64,000 nt of DNA, from assembly GCF_963675905.1 (NCBI RefSeq), contig NZ_OY780936.1:4101946-4165945 (forward strand). The letters are read 5' to 3'. The DNA comes from an uncultured Bacteroides sp. Lineage in GTDB: Bacteria; Bacteroidota; Bacteroidia; Bacteroidales; Bacteroidaceae. The notes under the pieces were generated by a model. It worked only from the letters and a program-made list of their open reading frames with translations, was not told the origin of the DNA and searched no databases. Position numbers and translations under genes: made by a program. Of this stretch, positions 18,442 to 28,990 are shown one piece after another (the first letter of the stretch is position 1; every line of letters begins with the position of its first letter).

Positions 18442-21315
18442 ATGAAACTTAAATCAATACTGCAGACTCTTTTAATATGTGCGTTTGTTCTACCTTGCTT
18501 TTCACAGAATAGTAATACGAAGAATGTGGCTGGTAGTGAACGTGAACATCTTTCTATGGACTTTGGATGGCGTTTTGCGTTAGGACATGCAAAAGACTAT
18601 GCAAAAGATTTCTCGAACGGAACAAGTTATTTTACATATCTTACAAAAACCGGTTATGGTGATGGCGCAGCGGCTCCGGAATTTGAGGATAGAACTTGGC
18701 GCGAAGTTGATATTCCTCACGATTGGGCGGTGGAACTTCCTTTTTCTGCTGAGGCTAGTCACAGTCATGGCTATAAAACAATAGGATGGAAGTACCCTGA
18801 AACTTCTGTTGGCTGGTATCGGAAAAGATTTCAGATTCCGGCATCCGATCTGGGAAGAAAGATCAGTATTCAGTTCGACGGTATTCATCGTAATTCAACG
18901 GTCTGGATAAACGGATTTTATGTGGGAAACGAGCCAAGTGGTTATGCTTCCTCTGTTTATGATATAACAGATTATCTGAATTATGGCGGGGAAAATGTTG
19001 TAGCAGTTCGCGCTGATGCAAGCATTGAAGAAGGTTGGTATTATGAAGGTGCCGGAATATACAGACATGTGTGGCTTAATAAAACAGACAGACTGCACGT
19101 TGCTCAGTATGGAACCTTTGTAACTTCCGAATTGAAGGACAATAATGCTGAATTAACAATTCGCACTACAGTTGAAAATCAATATCCCGAAACTGCAGAA
19201 TTTACCATAGAACAAACACTGTTCGATGCATCCAATCTTGCGGTTGCAAGTCAGACGTACAATTCTCTCTCTTTGAAAGGAAATCTGGATAATACTTTCT
19301 TCCAGAAGCTGAAGGTGGGAAATCCAAAACTCTGGTCTATTGAATCTCCTTATCTTTATCGTCTTGAAACGCTGGTGAAGCAGGATGGAAAGACTGTGGA
19401 TTTTTACCATACGAATGTAGGAATCCGTACGGTTCGTTTCGATCCAGACAAGGGATTCTTCCTTAATGGCAAGAATGTAAAAATCAAAGGTGTTAATAAC
19501 CATCAGGATCATGCCGGTGTTGGTACTGCTATACCCGATGCTTTGCAGGAGTTCCGTATTATGAAGCTTAAGGAAATGGGCTGTAATGCTATTAGAACTT
19601 CTCATAACCCAGCCACACCCGAATTTATTGATGCTTGCGACCGATTAGGAATGTTGGTTCTTGACGAAAACAGACTTATGGGAATCAATCAGGAGCATTT
19701 TGATTTACTTAAACGCTTTATGGTTCGCGATAGGAATCATCCGTCTATAGTAATCTGGTCGTTGGGTAATGAAGAATGGAAGATAGAGGGGAATGAAAAA
19801 GGAGCAAGGATAACCAAAACAATGCAGGAGTATGCACAGAAAGTCGATTCATTTCGTGCGTTTACAGCTGCCGTGTCTGGTGGATGGGATAATGGCAGTG
19901 GCCAGACAATGCAGGTTATGGGTTATAATTATATAGTGCAGGGTGATATTGATGTTCATCATAAAAAGTTCCCATGGCAATGTGGCATTGGTACTGAAGA
20001 AAGCAATACGATAGGTACCCGTGGCGTTTATGCGGACGATATTGCCAACGGACGTATGGCAGCGAGTAATCGTATGCCCGAGAATGTAGGAACAGAATCC
20101 GGATGGAAGTTCTATCTGGAACGCCCATTCCTTGCCGGTCTTTTCTTCTGGACTGGTTTTGATTATCGCGGTGAGGCCAATCCACTGGTATGGCCGGCTG
20201 TGAATTCGGAATTCGGACTTGTTGATCTTTGCGGTTTCCCGAAAGATATTTTCTATTACCTGAAATCGTGGTGGACAAATAAACCAGTGATGCATATTAT
20301 GCCTCATTGGAACTGGAAAGGTAGCGAAGGAAAAGAGATAAAAGTGACTATTTATAGCAATGCTGACGAAGTAGAATTGGTCTTGAATAAGAAAAGCCTG
20401 GGTAAAAAGATAATGCCAAAAAATGGTCATATTGATTGGATGGTAACTTATCAACCGGGAACTCTTCAGGCTAAAGGATTTACTAACAATAAAATGGTGG
20501 TAGCCCAGCAAGTAGAGACAACTGATGTTCCTGCTAAAATTGCTCTTTCTGCAGATAGAACTCAAATCAAAGTCGACGGTCAGGATGTTTCGGTTATTAC
20601 CGTGCAGGTCATTGATAAGAAAAACCGAATGGTTCCAACGGCAGACAATGAGATAGAGTTTTCACTCGATGGTCCCGGCAAGATTATTGGTGTAGGCAAT
20701 GGTGATCCTGCTTCTCATGATCAGGAACAGTTTGTGGAATCAGTACAAAGAGCTTCGATTAAAGGATTAAAATTCATGCAATCCTCTTCTTCGCAAAGTA
20801 TTGATAAGTTTATAGAAAGTACAGATGAAGCAAATTGGAAGAACGCTTTCGAAAAAGGTTATGGTGAATATGATTTTTCAAAGAACCTAATCATTAAAGG
20901 CTCTTTCTTTTTATCCGATTTTAATGATAAGACAGAGATAACGTTTTATGCAAAAAGTCTGTCAGAAAATCAATCACTCTATGTAAATGGTAAACTCTTG
21001 GCCGAAGGTGTTAAACGAGATAATCCTGATCAGGTTTATATACTTGATCATAATATATTGAAGAAGGGTGAGAATGTAGTTGCTTTCGTGGGTAAACCTA
21101 TTGTGAAGAAAGTTAGCTGGGAAGAGATAAGTACTAATCCCGGAGAAATAAAAATCTATAATCCAGCTGCTCAGTGGAAAAGGAAATTGTTCAGTGGATA
21201 TGCTCAGATCATTGTGAAGTCTTCTAAAAATGAAGGAGAGATTACTTTGAAAGCCACTTGCGGGGGATTACAAAGCTCTATTATTAAGATTAATTCAAAG
21301 TCGGGTAATTATTAA
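18442..21315 (+). CDS. GH2 beta-mannosidase/beta-galactosidase family exoglycosidase, exported
   Basis: A 957-residue GH2 enzyme with a signal peptide (residues 1 to ~21). Domains in order: sugar-binding jelly roll (~35-220; VDIPHDWAVELPF), Ig-like domain (~225-335), catalytic barrel (~340-620) with NHQDHAGVG, ISHNPATPEF-like RTSHNPATPE, acid/base Glu444 in WSLGNEEWK and a nucleophile candidate at Glu519/Glu520 in GIGTEESNTIGTRG, then DUF4982-like and Ig-like C-terminal domains. A further jelly-roll segment (~810-910) is inserted near the end. In this locus it could remove galactose side chains or terminal mannose from galactomannan; sequence alone does not settle which. Confidence 0.9.
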   Translation: MKLKSILQTLLICAFVLPCFSQNSNTKNVAGSEREHLSMDFGWRFALGHAKDYAKDFSNGTSYFTYLTKTGYGDGAAAPEFEDRTWREVDIPHDWAVELPFSAEASHSHGYKTIGWKYPETSVGWYRKRFQIPASDLGRKISIQFDGIHRNSTVWINGFYVGNEPSGYASSVYDITDYLNYGGENVVAVRADASIEEGWYYEGAGIYRHVWLNKTDRLHVAQYGTFVTSELKDNNAELTIRTTVENQYPETAEFTIEQTLFDASNLAVASQTYNSLSLKGNLDNTFFQKLKVGNPKLWSIESPYLYRLETLVKQDGKTVDFYHTNVGIRTVRFDPDKGFFLNGKNVKIKGVNNHQDHAGVGTAIPDALQEFRIMKLKEMGCNAIRTSHNPATPEFIDACDRLGMLVLDENRLMGINQEHFDLLKRFMVRDRNHPSIVIWSLGNEEWKIEGNEKGARITKTMQEYAQKVDSFRAFTAAVSGGWDNGSGQTMQVMGYNYIVQGDIDVHHKKFPWQCGIGTEESNTIGTRGVYADDIANGRMAASNRMPENVGTESGWKFYLERPFLAGLFFWTGFDYRGEANPLVWPAVNSEFGLVDLCGFPKDIFYYLKSWWTNKPVMHIMPHWNWKGSEGKEIKVTIYSNADEVELVLNKKSLGKKIMPKNGHIDWMVTYQPGTLQAKGFTNNKMVVAQQVETTDVPAKIALSADRTQIKVDGQDVSVITVQVIDKKNRMVPTADNEIEFSLDGPGKIIGVGNGDPASHDQEQFVESVQRASIKGLKFMQSSSSQSIDKFIESTDEANWKNAFEKGYGEYDFSKNLIIKGSFFLSDFNDKTEITFYAKSLSENQSLYVNGKLLAEGVKRDNPDQVYILDHNILKKGENVVAFVGKPIVKKVSWEEISTNPGEIKIYNPAAQWKRKLFSGYAQIIVKSSKNEGEITLKATCGGLQSSIIKINSKSGNY

Positions 21316-21317
21316 TT

Positions 21318-21545
21318 TGGAGTTATACTTTTAAAGATATAATTACTTATGACAATTAATGACTGGTATAGGCATGAAAATAAACCACTAACTTTTAAAT
21401 ATAGAATTGATAGTCTCATTTATTGACCATTACGGGGTTGAAAACAAACCTGTATCTTTTAAACATCAAACTGTTCAATAGTAGTAAGCTGTATTGAATG
21501 GGGGCTAAAAAAACTAATTTGTATCTATTAAACATAGAAAAGCTC
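21318..21545. repeat. Degenerate ~60-66-bp repeats between GH2 and nuoN
   Basis: The motif AAACAAACCTGTATCTTTTAA and diverged versions recur with starts near 21322, 21376, 21440 and 21506 (for example ATAAACCACTAACTTTTAAA). No ORF is present. The copies are decayed and their role is unclear; they occupy the 350-bp gap between convergent genes. Confidence 0.45.
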
Positions 21546-21593
21546 GTTTCATTTAGTTAATTCTGACTACACATTCCAGATAAAAGGCATGAA

Positions 21594-21631
21594 AAAAGAG
21601 GTTGTTCCAACTAACTGGACAACCTCTTTCT
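21594..21631. terminator. Bidirectional terminator between GH2 (+) and nuoN (-)
   Basis: AAAGAGGTTGTTCC at 21595-21608 pairs with GGACAACCTCTTT at 21617-21629 with A and T tracts on either side, so it can serve both converging operons. Confidence 0.85.
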
Positions 21632-21666
21632 ATATTGTAAAGGCTTAAGCCTTTTATTCTCTCAAA

Positions 21667-23088
21667 TTACAAGCCGTAGCTGAATGCGTTGATTGTTTCA
21701 TAAACAATGCTGGCAAGTCCTAAACCTACAATACCGATTAAACAGATTGCAAGGCTTACCTTTGTGTAATTATCGCTCTTGAATGTAGCAATGGGATTTT
21801 CGTTCTTGTTGATGTACATTGCTTTTACAACCAGCAAATAGTAATACAAAGAGATTACAGTATTTACCAATGCAATAAATACTAGCAAGTAGAATCCGCT
21901 CTTGAAAGCAGCCATGAAGATAAAGATCTTACTGAAGAATCCTGCGAAAGGAGGGATACCTGCCAGTGAGAACAATGCTAAAGTCATGATGAACGAAAGT
22001 TTTGGATTTGTCATATACAAACCATTGTAGTCGTCCATTTCAATTTTACCGCTTCTTTGTTCAATGATAGAAATAATTCCGAATGCTGCTAAGTTAGCTA
22101 CTACGTAAACAAGTACGTAGTAAACCAAAGAAGTCATACTCATTGCTGTTCCTCCAATTACACCCAGCATGATATATCCTGCTTGTGAGATAGAAGAGAA
22201 TGCCAGGAATCTTTTCAGGTTCTGTTGACGTACGGCAAACAAGTTTGCCATTGTAATAGTGATAATGATAATTCCGTAAAGTATTGCCTGCCATTCAGCA
22301 ATCATTGAGCCAAATACTTTAGTAAGAATTGTCAGTAACACAAATGCAGCTGATCCTTTAGAGATAACCGACAGGTAAGAAGTAACAGTTGTTGGTGCAC
22401 CTTGGTACACGTCTGCTGTCCACAAGTGGAAAGGAACCAATGAAATTTTGAATCCCATTCCTGTGAAGAAGAATACAAATCCAAGGATCTGCATCATGTT
22501 TCCTTCCAATGCTGCAGGTATGTCATTAAAGTAAAGTGTTCCGCATGAACCGTATATCATGGATAAACCAAACAATAACAGTCCCGAAGAGAACATTGCA
22601 GTAAGAATATATTTAGCACCAGCTTCTGCAGAGTTGTGTCTGTACTTGTCCAAAGCTACCAATGCAGCCATAGGGATAGAAGCTGTTTCCAGTCCGATGA
22701 AGAACATCAGGAAGTTTCCTGATCCAATCATGAAATACATACCAAGCAGAGTAGAGAGTGTAAGTACATAGAACTCTCCTTGCTTAATGTTTGTATCTTC
22801 ACGTTGCAACCATGTGTGTGCTTGTAAAAACACAATCAGTGTTCCAAAAGAGAGGATGCTCTTCACGATTGTCATCATTGGGGTATAGTAATACATACCG
22901 CCAAATATTTCCGCCGGTGCAGAGGGTATCAGATTTGCCAGCGTATGAACGCCAAGTAGCAAACAAGCTGTCAGTGAAAAGTATTTGCGTCCTTTTTCTC
23001 CTGCTAGTAAATCAAATAATAGCAAAAGAACAATTACTGCAATGAGCGACAGCTCTTCTTTCATATATAGAAATTGACTATAATCCAT
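21667..23088 (-). CDS. nuoN: NADH-quinone oxidoreductase subunit N
   Basis: A 473-residue antiporter-like membrane subunit of complex I with about 14 helices. The helix-7 region [19 protein letters not shown] and the [15 protein letters not shown] signature are the NuoN proton-channel hallmarks, with Lys/His residues on broken helices. It translocates protons in the membrane arm. It is the last gene of the nuoA-N operon, 20 bp after nuoM. Confidence 0.96.
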   Translation of the reverse strand: MDYSQFLYMKEELSLIAVIVLLLLFDLLAGEKGRKYFSLTACLLLGVHTLANLIPSAPAEIFGGMYYYTPMMTIVKSILSFGTLIVFLQAHTWLQREDTNIKQGEFYVLTLSTLLGMYFMIGSGNFLMFFIGLETASIPMAALVALDKYRHNSAEAGAKYILTAMFSSGLLLFGLSMIYGSCGTLYFNDIPAALEGNMMQILGFVFFFTGMGFKISLVPFHLWTADVYQGAPTTVTSYLSVISKGSAAFVLLTILTKVFGSMIAEWQAILYGIIIITITMANLFAVRQQNLKRFLAFSSISQAGYIMLGVIGGTAMSMTSLVYYVLVYVVANLAAFGIISIIEQRSGKIEMDDYNGLYMTNPKLSFIMTLALFSLAGIPPFAGFFSKIFIFMAAFKSGFYLLVFIALVNTVISLYYYLLVVKAMYINKNENPIATFKSDNYTKVSLAICLIGIVGLGLASIVYETINAFSYGL

Positions 23089-23108
23089 TTTCTTCAGATT
23101 TTAATTCG

Positions 23109-24596
23109 TTATAAATTGGTTAGAGCGTTTACTACAGGCAACACACTATCACTAATCATATTACTAATCCAGAGTGGAGCAATACCAAGTCCGGCAACAG
23201 CAACAATCAGACAGATTACAGAGAATCTTTCATCCCATGTTGCATCTGTAAGTTTCAGATGCTCTTTGTTCTCAACATTTCCGTAAAGAACCTTTCCAAC
23301 CAGACGAAGAATATAAACCGCTGTGATTACGATTGAAGTCGTAGCAATAATAGTGACTACACGGTGGAACATATCTGTGTGTTCGAATGAACCAACAAAT
23401 ATTGTCATTTCAGCAACGAAACCACTTAAACCTGGAAGACCAAGGTTAGCAAGACCGGCAATTACGTAACATACAGAAAGGAAAGGCATAACTTTCATCA
23501 AGCCACTAAGTTCGCGGATATCACGTGTGTGTGTTCGACCGTAGATCATACCGATCAAGGCGAAGAACAAGGCTGTCATCAAACCGTGAGATAACATCTG
23601 AATAATAGCACCTGTACTTGCTGTCTGATTCATCATCAGGATAGCGAAAAGTACCAAGCCGCAGTGACTTACTGAAGAGTAAGCATTGATGTATTTCAAG
23701 TCTTTTTGAACAATTGCACTGAATGCACCGTAAACAACACTGATTGATGTCAGGATAAGGAAGATCCAACCAAGCTGGTTAGCTGCTTCTGGCATCAGAT
23801 ACATTGCAATACGGAAACATCCGTAACCTCCCAGTTTCATAAGTACTCCGGCGTGAAGCATAGATACAGCTGTTGGGGCTGAAGCGTGACCGTCAGGAGA
23901 CCATGTATGGAATGGGAACAAAGCACCAAGTACACCAAATCCTAAGAAAGTAAGAGGGAAGAAAATTAATTGCGAGTCCACTGGAATGTTATGCATTTTT
24001 GCTATTTCCAGAATGTTCATGCTAGTTGCACCCGAGCAGAAATAAATTCCAAGGATACCAACCAATAGCATTGCAGAAGCACCCATCAACATCAGGGTAA
24101 GCTTCATTGCTGCATATTCTTTCTTACCGCTACCCCATAATCCAATAAGCAGGTACATCGGGATAAGAGCAATTTCGTAGAACATGAACATGGTAAACAT
24201 GTCTATTGTGATAAAGAATCCAAAAACTCCTAATGACAATAGGCAGAACCAAAGGAAGTATTCTTTGACTTGTACAGACATCTGCCAAGAAGCAAATGTT
24301 CCTGTGAATACAATAACAGCAGATAGTAAAAGCATTGCAACTGAGATACCATCTACTCCAAGTGAGTATTTTATATTAAGTGGTGCATACCACGTAACAT
24401 CTGATCTGAAAAGCATTTCTGCAGTGTCACCGGCTCCCCGTGCAGCAAGATATAAGTAGGTAAGTACGCCTGCCAATACTAGCAGTAAAGTAGAACCTAC
24501 AACCATCACACCTCTGATTTGCTTAATGTTGCGGCAAAACCACAAACCAAGCATCATTAACAGAGGTATGAGAACGAATAATGTTAAAAAGTTCAT
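23109..24596 (-). CDS. nuoM: NADH-quinone oxidoreductase subunit M
   Basis: A 495-residue antiporter-like subunit. Signature segments: FYEIALIPMYLLIGLWGSGKKEYAA with the conserved Glu on helix 5, LGALFPFHTWSPDGHASAPTAVSMLHAG and LKYINAYSSVSHCGLV. It forms one of the three proton channels of the membrane arm and sits between NuoL and NuoN. Operon spacing is 18 bp from nuoL. Confidence 0.97.
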   Translation of the reverse strand: MNFLTLFVLIPLLMMLGLWFCRNIKQIRGVMVVGSTLLLVLAGVLTYLYLAARGAGDTAEMLFRSDVTWYAPLNIKYSLGVDGISVAMLLLSAVIVFTGTFASWQMSVQVKEYFLWFCLLSLGVFGFFITIDMFTMFMFYEIALIPMYLLIGLWGSGKKEYAAMKLTLMLMGASAMLLVGILGIYFCSGATSMNILEIAKMHNIPVDSQLIFFPLTFLGFGVLGALFPFHTWSPDGHASAPTAVSMLHAGVLMKLGGYGCFRIAMYLMPEAANQLGWIFLILTSISVVYGAFSAIVQKDLKYINAYSSVSHCGLVLFAILMMNQTASTGAIIQMLSHGLMTALFFALIGMIYGRTHTRDIRELSGLMKVMPFLSVCYVIAGLANLGLPGLSGFVAEMTIFVGSFEHTDMFHRVVTIIATTSIVITAVYILRLVGKVLYGNVENKEHLKLTDATWDERFSVICLIVAVAGLGIAPLWISNMISDSVLPVVNALTNL

Positions 24597-24614
24597 ATCT
24601 ATTCTGTTTTTTAT

Positions 24615-26528
24615 TTAGATAAATAGAAGTAATCCTACAATAATAACTAAAGCACCGATCAGGAATACGTAAGCATATTGCTGAACACGTCCTGACTGGA
24701 ATCCGCGGATAGAGAAAGATGCTTCCTGTGTGCTCCATGCAAGGAAATTCATGAATCCATCTACTACGTGGCGGTCAAACCAGGCAATAGGAGTAGAGAT
24801 ACAACGGAAGATAACCTTGTGTGTAATAAACATCCATACTTCGTCAACATAGAAACGATTTGTAGCTGCTGTATGAAGTCCGCGGAACTTTTTGCCCAGC
24901 ATATTTGGAATTGTTTGTTCCGGTTTGCGATAGAATATAGTAGCGATTATAATTGAAGCCACTGCAACACATACACTGACACTAGCAACTACTACATCAA
25001 GATGAATGTGATATGCTTCTCCGTTACTACTTACCAATTCTCCGAATGGAATGAAACCTGCTACTAAAGTTATAGCTGCAAGGAACATTAATGGGAATGT
25101 CATTACAAGTGGAGATTCGTGAGGAGTGTGTTCGTGTTCTGCTTCTTTACCCCAGAAGATATTGTAATAAAGACGGAACATATAGAATGCTGTAAGACCA
25201 GCAACAAATGTCATTAACCATCCGATAACAGGACTGAACTTGAACGCTGCAGCAAGAATTTCGTCCTTACTGAAGAATCCAGAGAAAGGAGGAATACCTG
25301 CAATAGCCAAACAAGCAATCAGGAATGTGATGTGTGTAATAGGCATATACTTGCGAAGACCGCCCATGTGATCCATTTCGTTGCTGTGAACTGCGTGGAT
25401 AATTGAACCGGCTCCCAAGAATAATAATGCTTTAAACATCGCGTGTGTAAACAAGTGGAACATAGAAGCCATGTAACCAAGACCTTCGTGTGTATCCATT
25501 CCTGTACAAACACCTAATGCTACAATCATGAAACCAATCTGAGAGATGGTTGAGAAAGCAAGCACACGTTTAATATCTGTTTGAACGCAAGCAATTGTTG
25601 CCGAGAATAATGCGGTAAATGCACCGACATAAGCTATAGCCGACAATACATCAGGAGCAAAACCAATATATAATGGGAACATTCTTGCTACTAAATATAC
25701 ACCGGCAACAACCATTGTTGCAGCATGGATCAATGCAGAAACCGGAGTTGGACCTTCCATTGCATCTGGCAACCAAATGTGGAATGGGAACATGGCACTC
25801 TTACCGGCACCACCAAGAAACATAAGTCCTAATCCCCATGCAATAACACTACCACCAAGGAATGTTTGTCCGGCTGCTGTCTTAAGAACTGTTTCACAAG
25901 TACCACTCATCAATTCAGTGAAGCTGAATGTGTTTCCGAAGAAAGACAGGATAAGGATACCAAGTAAAAATCCTAAGTCGGCAAAACGAGTAACGATAAA
26001 CGCTTTCTTAGATGCTGCGATAGCACTTGGTTTTGTATAATAGAAACCGATCAACAGATAAGAAGAAACACCTACAAGCTCCCAGAAAATATACATCTGG
26101 AAAATGTTGGTTGCTAAAACCAATCCCATCATTGCAAAGGTGAAGAGTGAAAGGAATGCATAGTAACGATGGAAACCTTTTTCACCTTTCATGTATCCCA
26201 TACTGTAGATGTGAACCATGAATGATACTGTTGATACAACTACTAACATCATTACAGAAATAGGATCAAGGAAGACACCTATGTCAATGTGAAGATGTTG
26301 AGTAAAACGTAGCCATTCTATATTATAAGGAATGAGCGTCTGATAGATTCCGTTTACACGCGGAGCAGTAAAATACTGAATTGCGGTAAGGTAGGATAGC
26401 ACAGTAACAATACCCAAAGATATTGTTCCACATATTCCTGCTACACTAGGTTTAAGCTTGTGTCCCGTCAATCCTAAGAAAAGGAACATTAGCACCGGAA
26501 GCAGTAAGATAAATATTGTATATTCCAT
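24615..26528 (-). CDS. nuoL: NADH-quinone oxidoreductase subunit L
   Basis: A 637-residue distal antiporter-like subunit. It shows FWELVGVSSYLLIGFYY, FPFHIWLPDAMEGPTPVSALIHAATMV and the long C-terminal extension that in NuoL becomes the lateral helix HL running along the membrane arm (about residues 520-637). The length is normal for the family. It follows nuoK by 12 bp. Confidence 0.97.
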   Translation of the reverse strand: MEYTIFILLLPVLMFLFLGLTGHKLKPSVAGICGTISLGIVTVLSYLTAIQYFTAPRVNGIYQTLIPYNIEWLRFTQHLHIDIGVFLDPISVMMLVVVSTVSFMVHIYSMGYMKGEKGFHRYYAFLSLFTFAMMGLVLATNIFQMYIFWELVGVSSYLLIGFYYTKPSAIAASKKAFIVTRFADLGFLLGILILSFFGNTFSFTELMSGTCETVLKTAAGQTFLGGSVIAWGLGLMFLGGAGKSAMFPFHIWLPDAMEGPTPVSALIHAATMVVAGVYLVARMFPLYIGFAPDVLSAIAYVGAFTALFSATIACVQTDIKRVLAFSTISQIGFMIVALGVCTGMDTHEGLGYMASMFHLFTHAMFKALLFLGAGSIIHAVHSNEMDHMGGLRKYMPITHITFLIACLAIAGIPPFSGFFSKDEILAAAFKFSPVIGWLMTFVAGLTAFYMFRLYYNIFWGKEAEHEHTPHESPLVMTFPLMFLAAITLVAGFIPFGELVSSNGEAYHIHLDVVVASVSVCVAVASIIIATIFYRKPEQTIPNMLGKKFRGLHTAATNRFYVDEVWMFITHKVIFRCISTPIAWFDRHVVDGFMNFLAWSTQEASFSIRGFQSGRVQQYAYVFLIGALVIIVGLLLFI

Positions 26529-26540
26529 AATGTCTCTTTA

Positions 26541-26852
26541 TTAATGTTTCATTTCTTCGATGTCCTTCACTTGAATACCTCGTACGTTGCGATAGATATT
26601 GATAATGATTGCAATACCAACAGCTGTTTCGGCAGCAGCAATTGCAATGGCAAAGAGCGTGAAGAAGTGACCTTCTAACTGAGCAGGGAACAAAAAGCGG
26701 TTAAACACTGCAAAGTTGATGTCTGATGCGTTCAATATAAGTTCCAATGATATAAGCATAGCCAACGTGTTTTTGCGGGTTAAGAATCCGAAGACTCCGG
26801 CAAACATCATGATGGTGCTTACTATTAAATAATATTCTACTTGTATTTCCAT
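26541..26852 (-). CDS. nuoK: NADH-quinone oxidoreductase subunit K
   Basis: A 103-residue, three-helix subunit. The conserved membrane Glu residues appear in MLISLELILNASDINF and AIAAAETAVGIAII, which belong to the E-channel of complex I. It is 6 bp downstream of nuoJ. Length is typical (~100). Confidence 0.96.
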   Translation of the reverse strand: MEIQVEYYLIVSTIMMFAGVFGFLTRKNTLAMLISLELILNASDINFAVFNRFLFPAQLEGHFFTLFAIAIAAAETAVGIAIIINIYRNVRGIQVKDIEEMKH

Positions 26853-26858
26853 TCTCTT

Positions 26859-27377
26859 TTATCTTTTACGTGCGATTACTAAACCTCCGATGATACAAGC
26901 AAGCAGTAAGACACTGATTGCTTCGAAAGGCAACAAATATTGTTGCTTGCCGCTACCCATCAGTGCATGTCCAATTGTCTTCATACCCAATTCCTGAGAT
27001 TCAGCTGTAGCTGTAGGAACGAAGTTGTGAGTCAAAACAATAAATAATACAATGGCAGCACCGGCAATGGCAGAAATCAGACTAGCCAGAAGTTTGCTTT
27101 TATTCATTTTCTTATTCAAGCTCTGATCAGAGTTGGTAAGAAGTATCGAGAATACATACAGGACTACAATACCTCCTGCATAAACCATTAATTGTACAGC
27201 TCCCAGGAATGTATAATCCAATAGGAAATAGATAGCTGCTGTGCCGAATAGAACGAACAGCAGATAAGTGGCTGAACGTAGAATCTTACTGGTGGTAACT
27301 GTCAACACCGAAAAGATGGTGATGAAAATTGCCACAACGAAGAATGCTACTTGTTGAAGTGTTATATCCATATTCAT
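26859..27377 (-). CDS. nuoJ: NADH-quinone oxidoreductase subunit J
   Basis: A 172-residue subunit with five helices. The conserved helix-3 segment FLGAVQLMVYAGGIVVLYVFSILL, which contains the pi-bulge linked to coupling, is intact. Directly abuts nuoI (0-bp gap), consistent with tight translational coupling. Confidence 0.96.
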   Translation of the reverse strand: MNMDITLQQVAFFVVAIFITIFSVLTVTTSKILRSATYLLFVLFGTAAIYFLLDYTFLGAVQLMVYAGGIVVLYVFSILLTNSDQSLNKKMNKSKLLASLISAIAGAAIVLFIVLTHNFVPTATAESQELGMKTIGHALMGSGKQQYLLPFEAISVLLLACIIGGLVIARKR

Positions 27378-27884
27378 TTACTTTTTTTCTTCTGTTAAAC
27401 CTTCAGTATTCGGTTTCTTTTTTACTACAACTGATGAACCCTCGTTGTTAAGCGTCTTAATAAGCTTACTACGATCAAATACAGCATGTTCGAAAGAATT
27501 ATCAAACTTGATGGCATCGTGAGGACATGCAGTTACGCAAAGTTGGCAATACATGCAGCTTCCAAGGTCATATTGATATTTCACTAATACTTTTTTCTTC
27601 TTACCTTCTTCGTCGGTAACCATTTCTGAAGTTACAGTGATGGTATCGTTTGGACAAGCCATCTGACAAAGTCCGCAGGCAACACATTTGTGCTGGTTAT
27701 TCTCGTCGTGAGGCATAACCAGTGTACCGCGGAAACGGTCGGATATTTTCAAAGTAGCCCGGTTTTCAGGGTATTGCTCTGTGGTCTTCTTGCGGAAGAA
27801 CACTGTGATACTGGTCTTCATACCTATTAGCAAGGTCTTCAAACCACCAAACAGTGAGCCTATATATTGATTAAAACTATTCAT
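27378..27884 (-). CDS. nuoI: NADH-quinone oxidoreductase subunit I (2x[4Fe-4S])
   Basis: A 168-residue ferredoxin-like subunit carrying two [4Fe-4S] motifs: CVACGLCQMACPND and CMYCQLCVTACPHD, each with the final Cys of the partner cluster. These are N6a and N6b, which pass electrons to N2 in NuoB. The insertion between the motifs (VTSEMVTDEEGKKKKV) is somewhat longer than in E. coli. It is placed between nuoH and nuoJ as usual. Confidence 0.96.
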   Translation of the reverse strand: MNSFNQYIGSLFGGLKTLLIGMKTSITVFFRKKTTEQYPENRATLKISDRFRGTLVMPHDENNQHKCVACGLCQMACPNDTITVTSEMVTDEEGKKKKVLVKYQYDLGSCMYCQLCVTACPHDAIKFDNSFEHAVFDRSKLIKTLNNEGSSVVVKKKPNTEGLTEEKK

Positions 27885-27897
27885 ATCTTTCTATTAA

Positions 27898-28974
27898 TTA
27901 AAAGTGTAATCCAAATACAACAATGAGTACCATCAACAATAGGTTGAACATACTGATTGGCACCAAAAACTTCCATTCAAGTTTCAATATCTGGTCGATA
28001 CGTAAACGTGGGAATGTCCATTTAATCCACATAAGCAGGAATACTACAAAGAAGGCTTTTGCAAAGAACCATACAAATCCTGGAATAAAGTCCATTATTG
28101 CATTGAATCCGTCAAGACCAGTAACGTGGAATGGCATCCATCCTCCTAAGAATACTGTTGCAGCTACACCCGATACAATAAACAAGTTCAGGTATTCTGC
28201 AAGGTAGAAGAAACCGAAGTGCATACCAGAATACTCTGTGTGGTATCCGGCAGTAAGTTCAGATTCTGCTTCAGGTAAGTCGAACGGACCACGGTTTGTT
28301 TCAGCATTACCGGCAATAAGGTAAACGATGAAAGCAATCACTGCAGGAATATGACCTTTGAAAATATTCCATCCGTCAGCCTGACCTTCTACGATTTCAG
28401 AGAACGACATTGTTCCTGTAAGTACTACCATTGTAAGGATAGAAAGACCAACAGAAAGTTCGTAACTGATAATCTGAGCACCACTACGCATAGCACCGAT
28501 TAATGTGAACTTGTTGTTACTACTCCATCCTGCAAGCAGAATACCTACAACTCCGATAGAAGAAGCTGCCATAAGGAAGAATACACCAATATTAAAGTCG
28601 ATAATTTCCATTCCTTTATTTATAGGTAAACAAGCGAATGAAAGGATAGAGGCGAGAATTACCATGTAAGGAGCCAGGTTATAAAGTAACCGGTCCGAGT
28701 TTTTCAGAGTGATAATCTCTTTGATTAACATTTTAAATACGTCGGCAAAGACCTGCATTAAACCGTATTTACCAACACGATTAGGGCCAAGACGACATTG
28801 GAAGAATGCACATACCTTACGCTCCATATAAATAAGAACGATAGCAAGTACAGCATACATTAGCATAATGCAAACGCCAATGACAACACATTCCAGGAAA
28901 ATGGCTAAGCCTTCAGGCATGAATCCTGTAAGCAGGCCATGTATCCAGCTTGAAACTATACTAAAATCAAACAT
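27898..28974 (-). CDS. nuoH: NADH-quinone oxidoreductase subunit H
   Basis: A 358-residue, eight-helix subunit that forms the quinone chamber with NuoB and NuoD. Signature segments: [24 protein letters not shown] split over residues ~52-75, [24 protein letters not shown] and the C-terminal [16 protein letters not shown]. Length is typical. Confidence 0.97.
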   Translation of the reverse strand: MFDFSIVSSWIHGLLTGFMPEGLAIFLECVVIGVCIMLMYAVLAIVLIYMERKVCAFFQCRLGPNRVGKYGLMQVFADVFKMLIKEIITLKNSDRLLYNLAPYMVILASILSFACLPINKGMEIIDFNIGVFFLMAASSIGVVGILLAGWSSNNKFTLIGAMRSGAQIISYELSVGLSILTMVVLTGTMSFSEIVEGQADGWNIFKGHIPAVIAFIVYLIAGNAETNRGPFDLPEAESELTAGYHTEYSGMHFGFFYLAEYLNLFIVSGVAATVFLGGWMPFHVTGLDGFNAIMDFIPGFVWFFAKAFFVVFLLMWIKWTFPRLRIDQILKLEWKFLVPISMFNLLLMVLIVVFGLHF

Positions 28975-28990
28975 ATCTTTTATATTTTAT

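Noticed and set aside
19849-20565. 238-codon minus-strand frame inside GH2
   Set aside because: Antisense shadow of a conserved catalytic domain.
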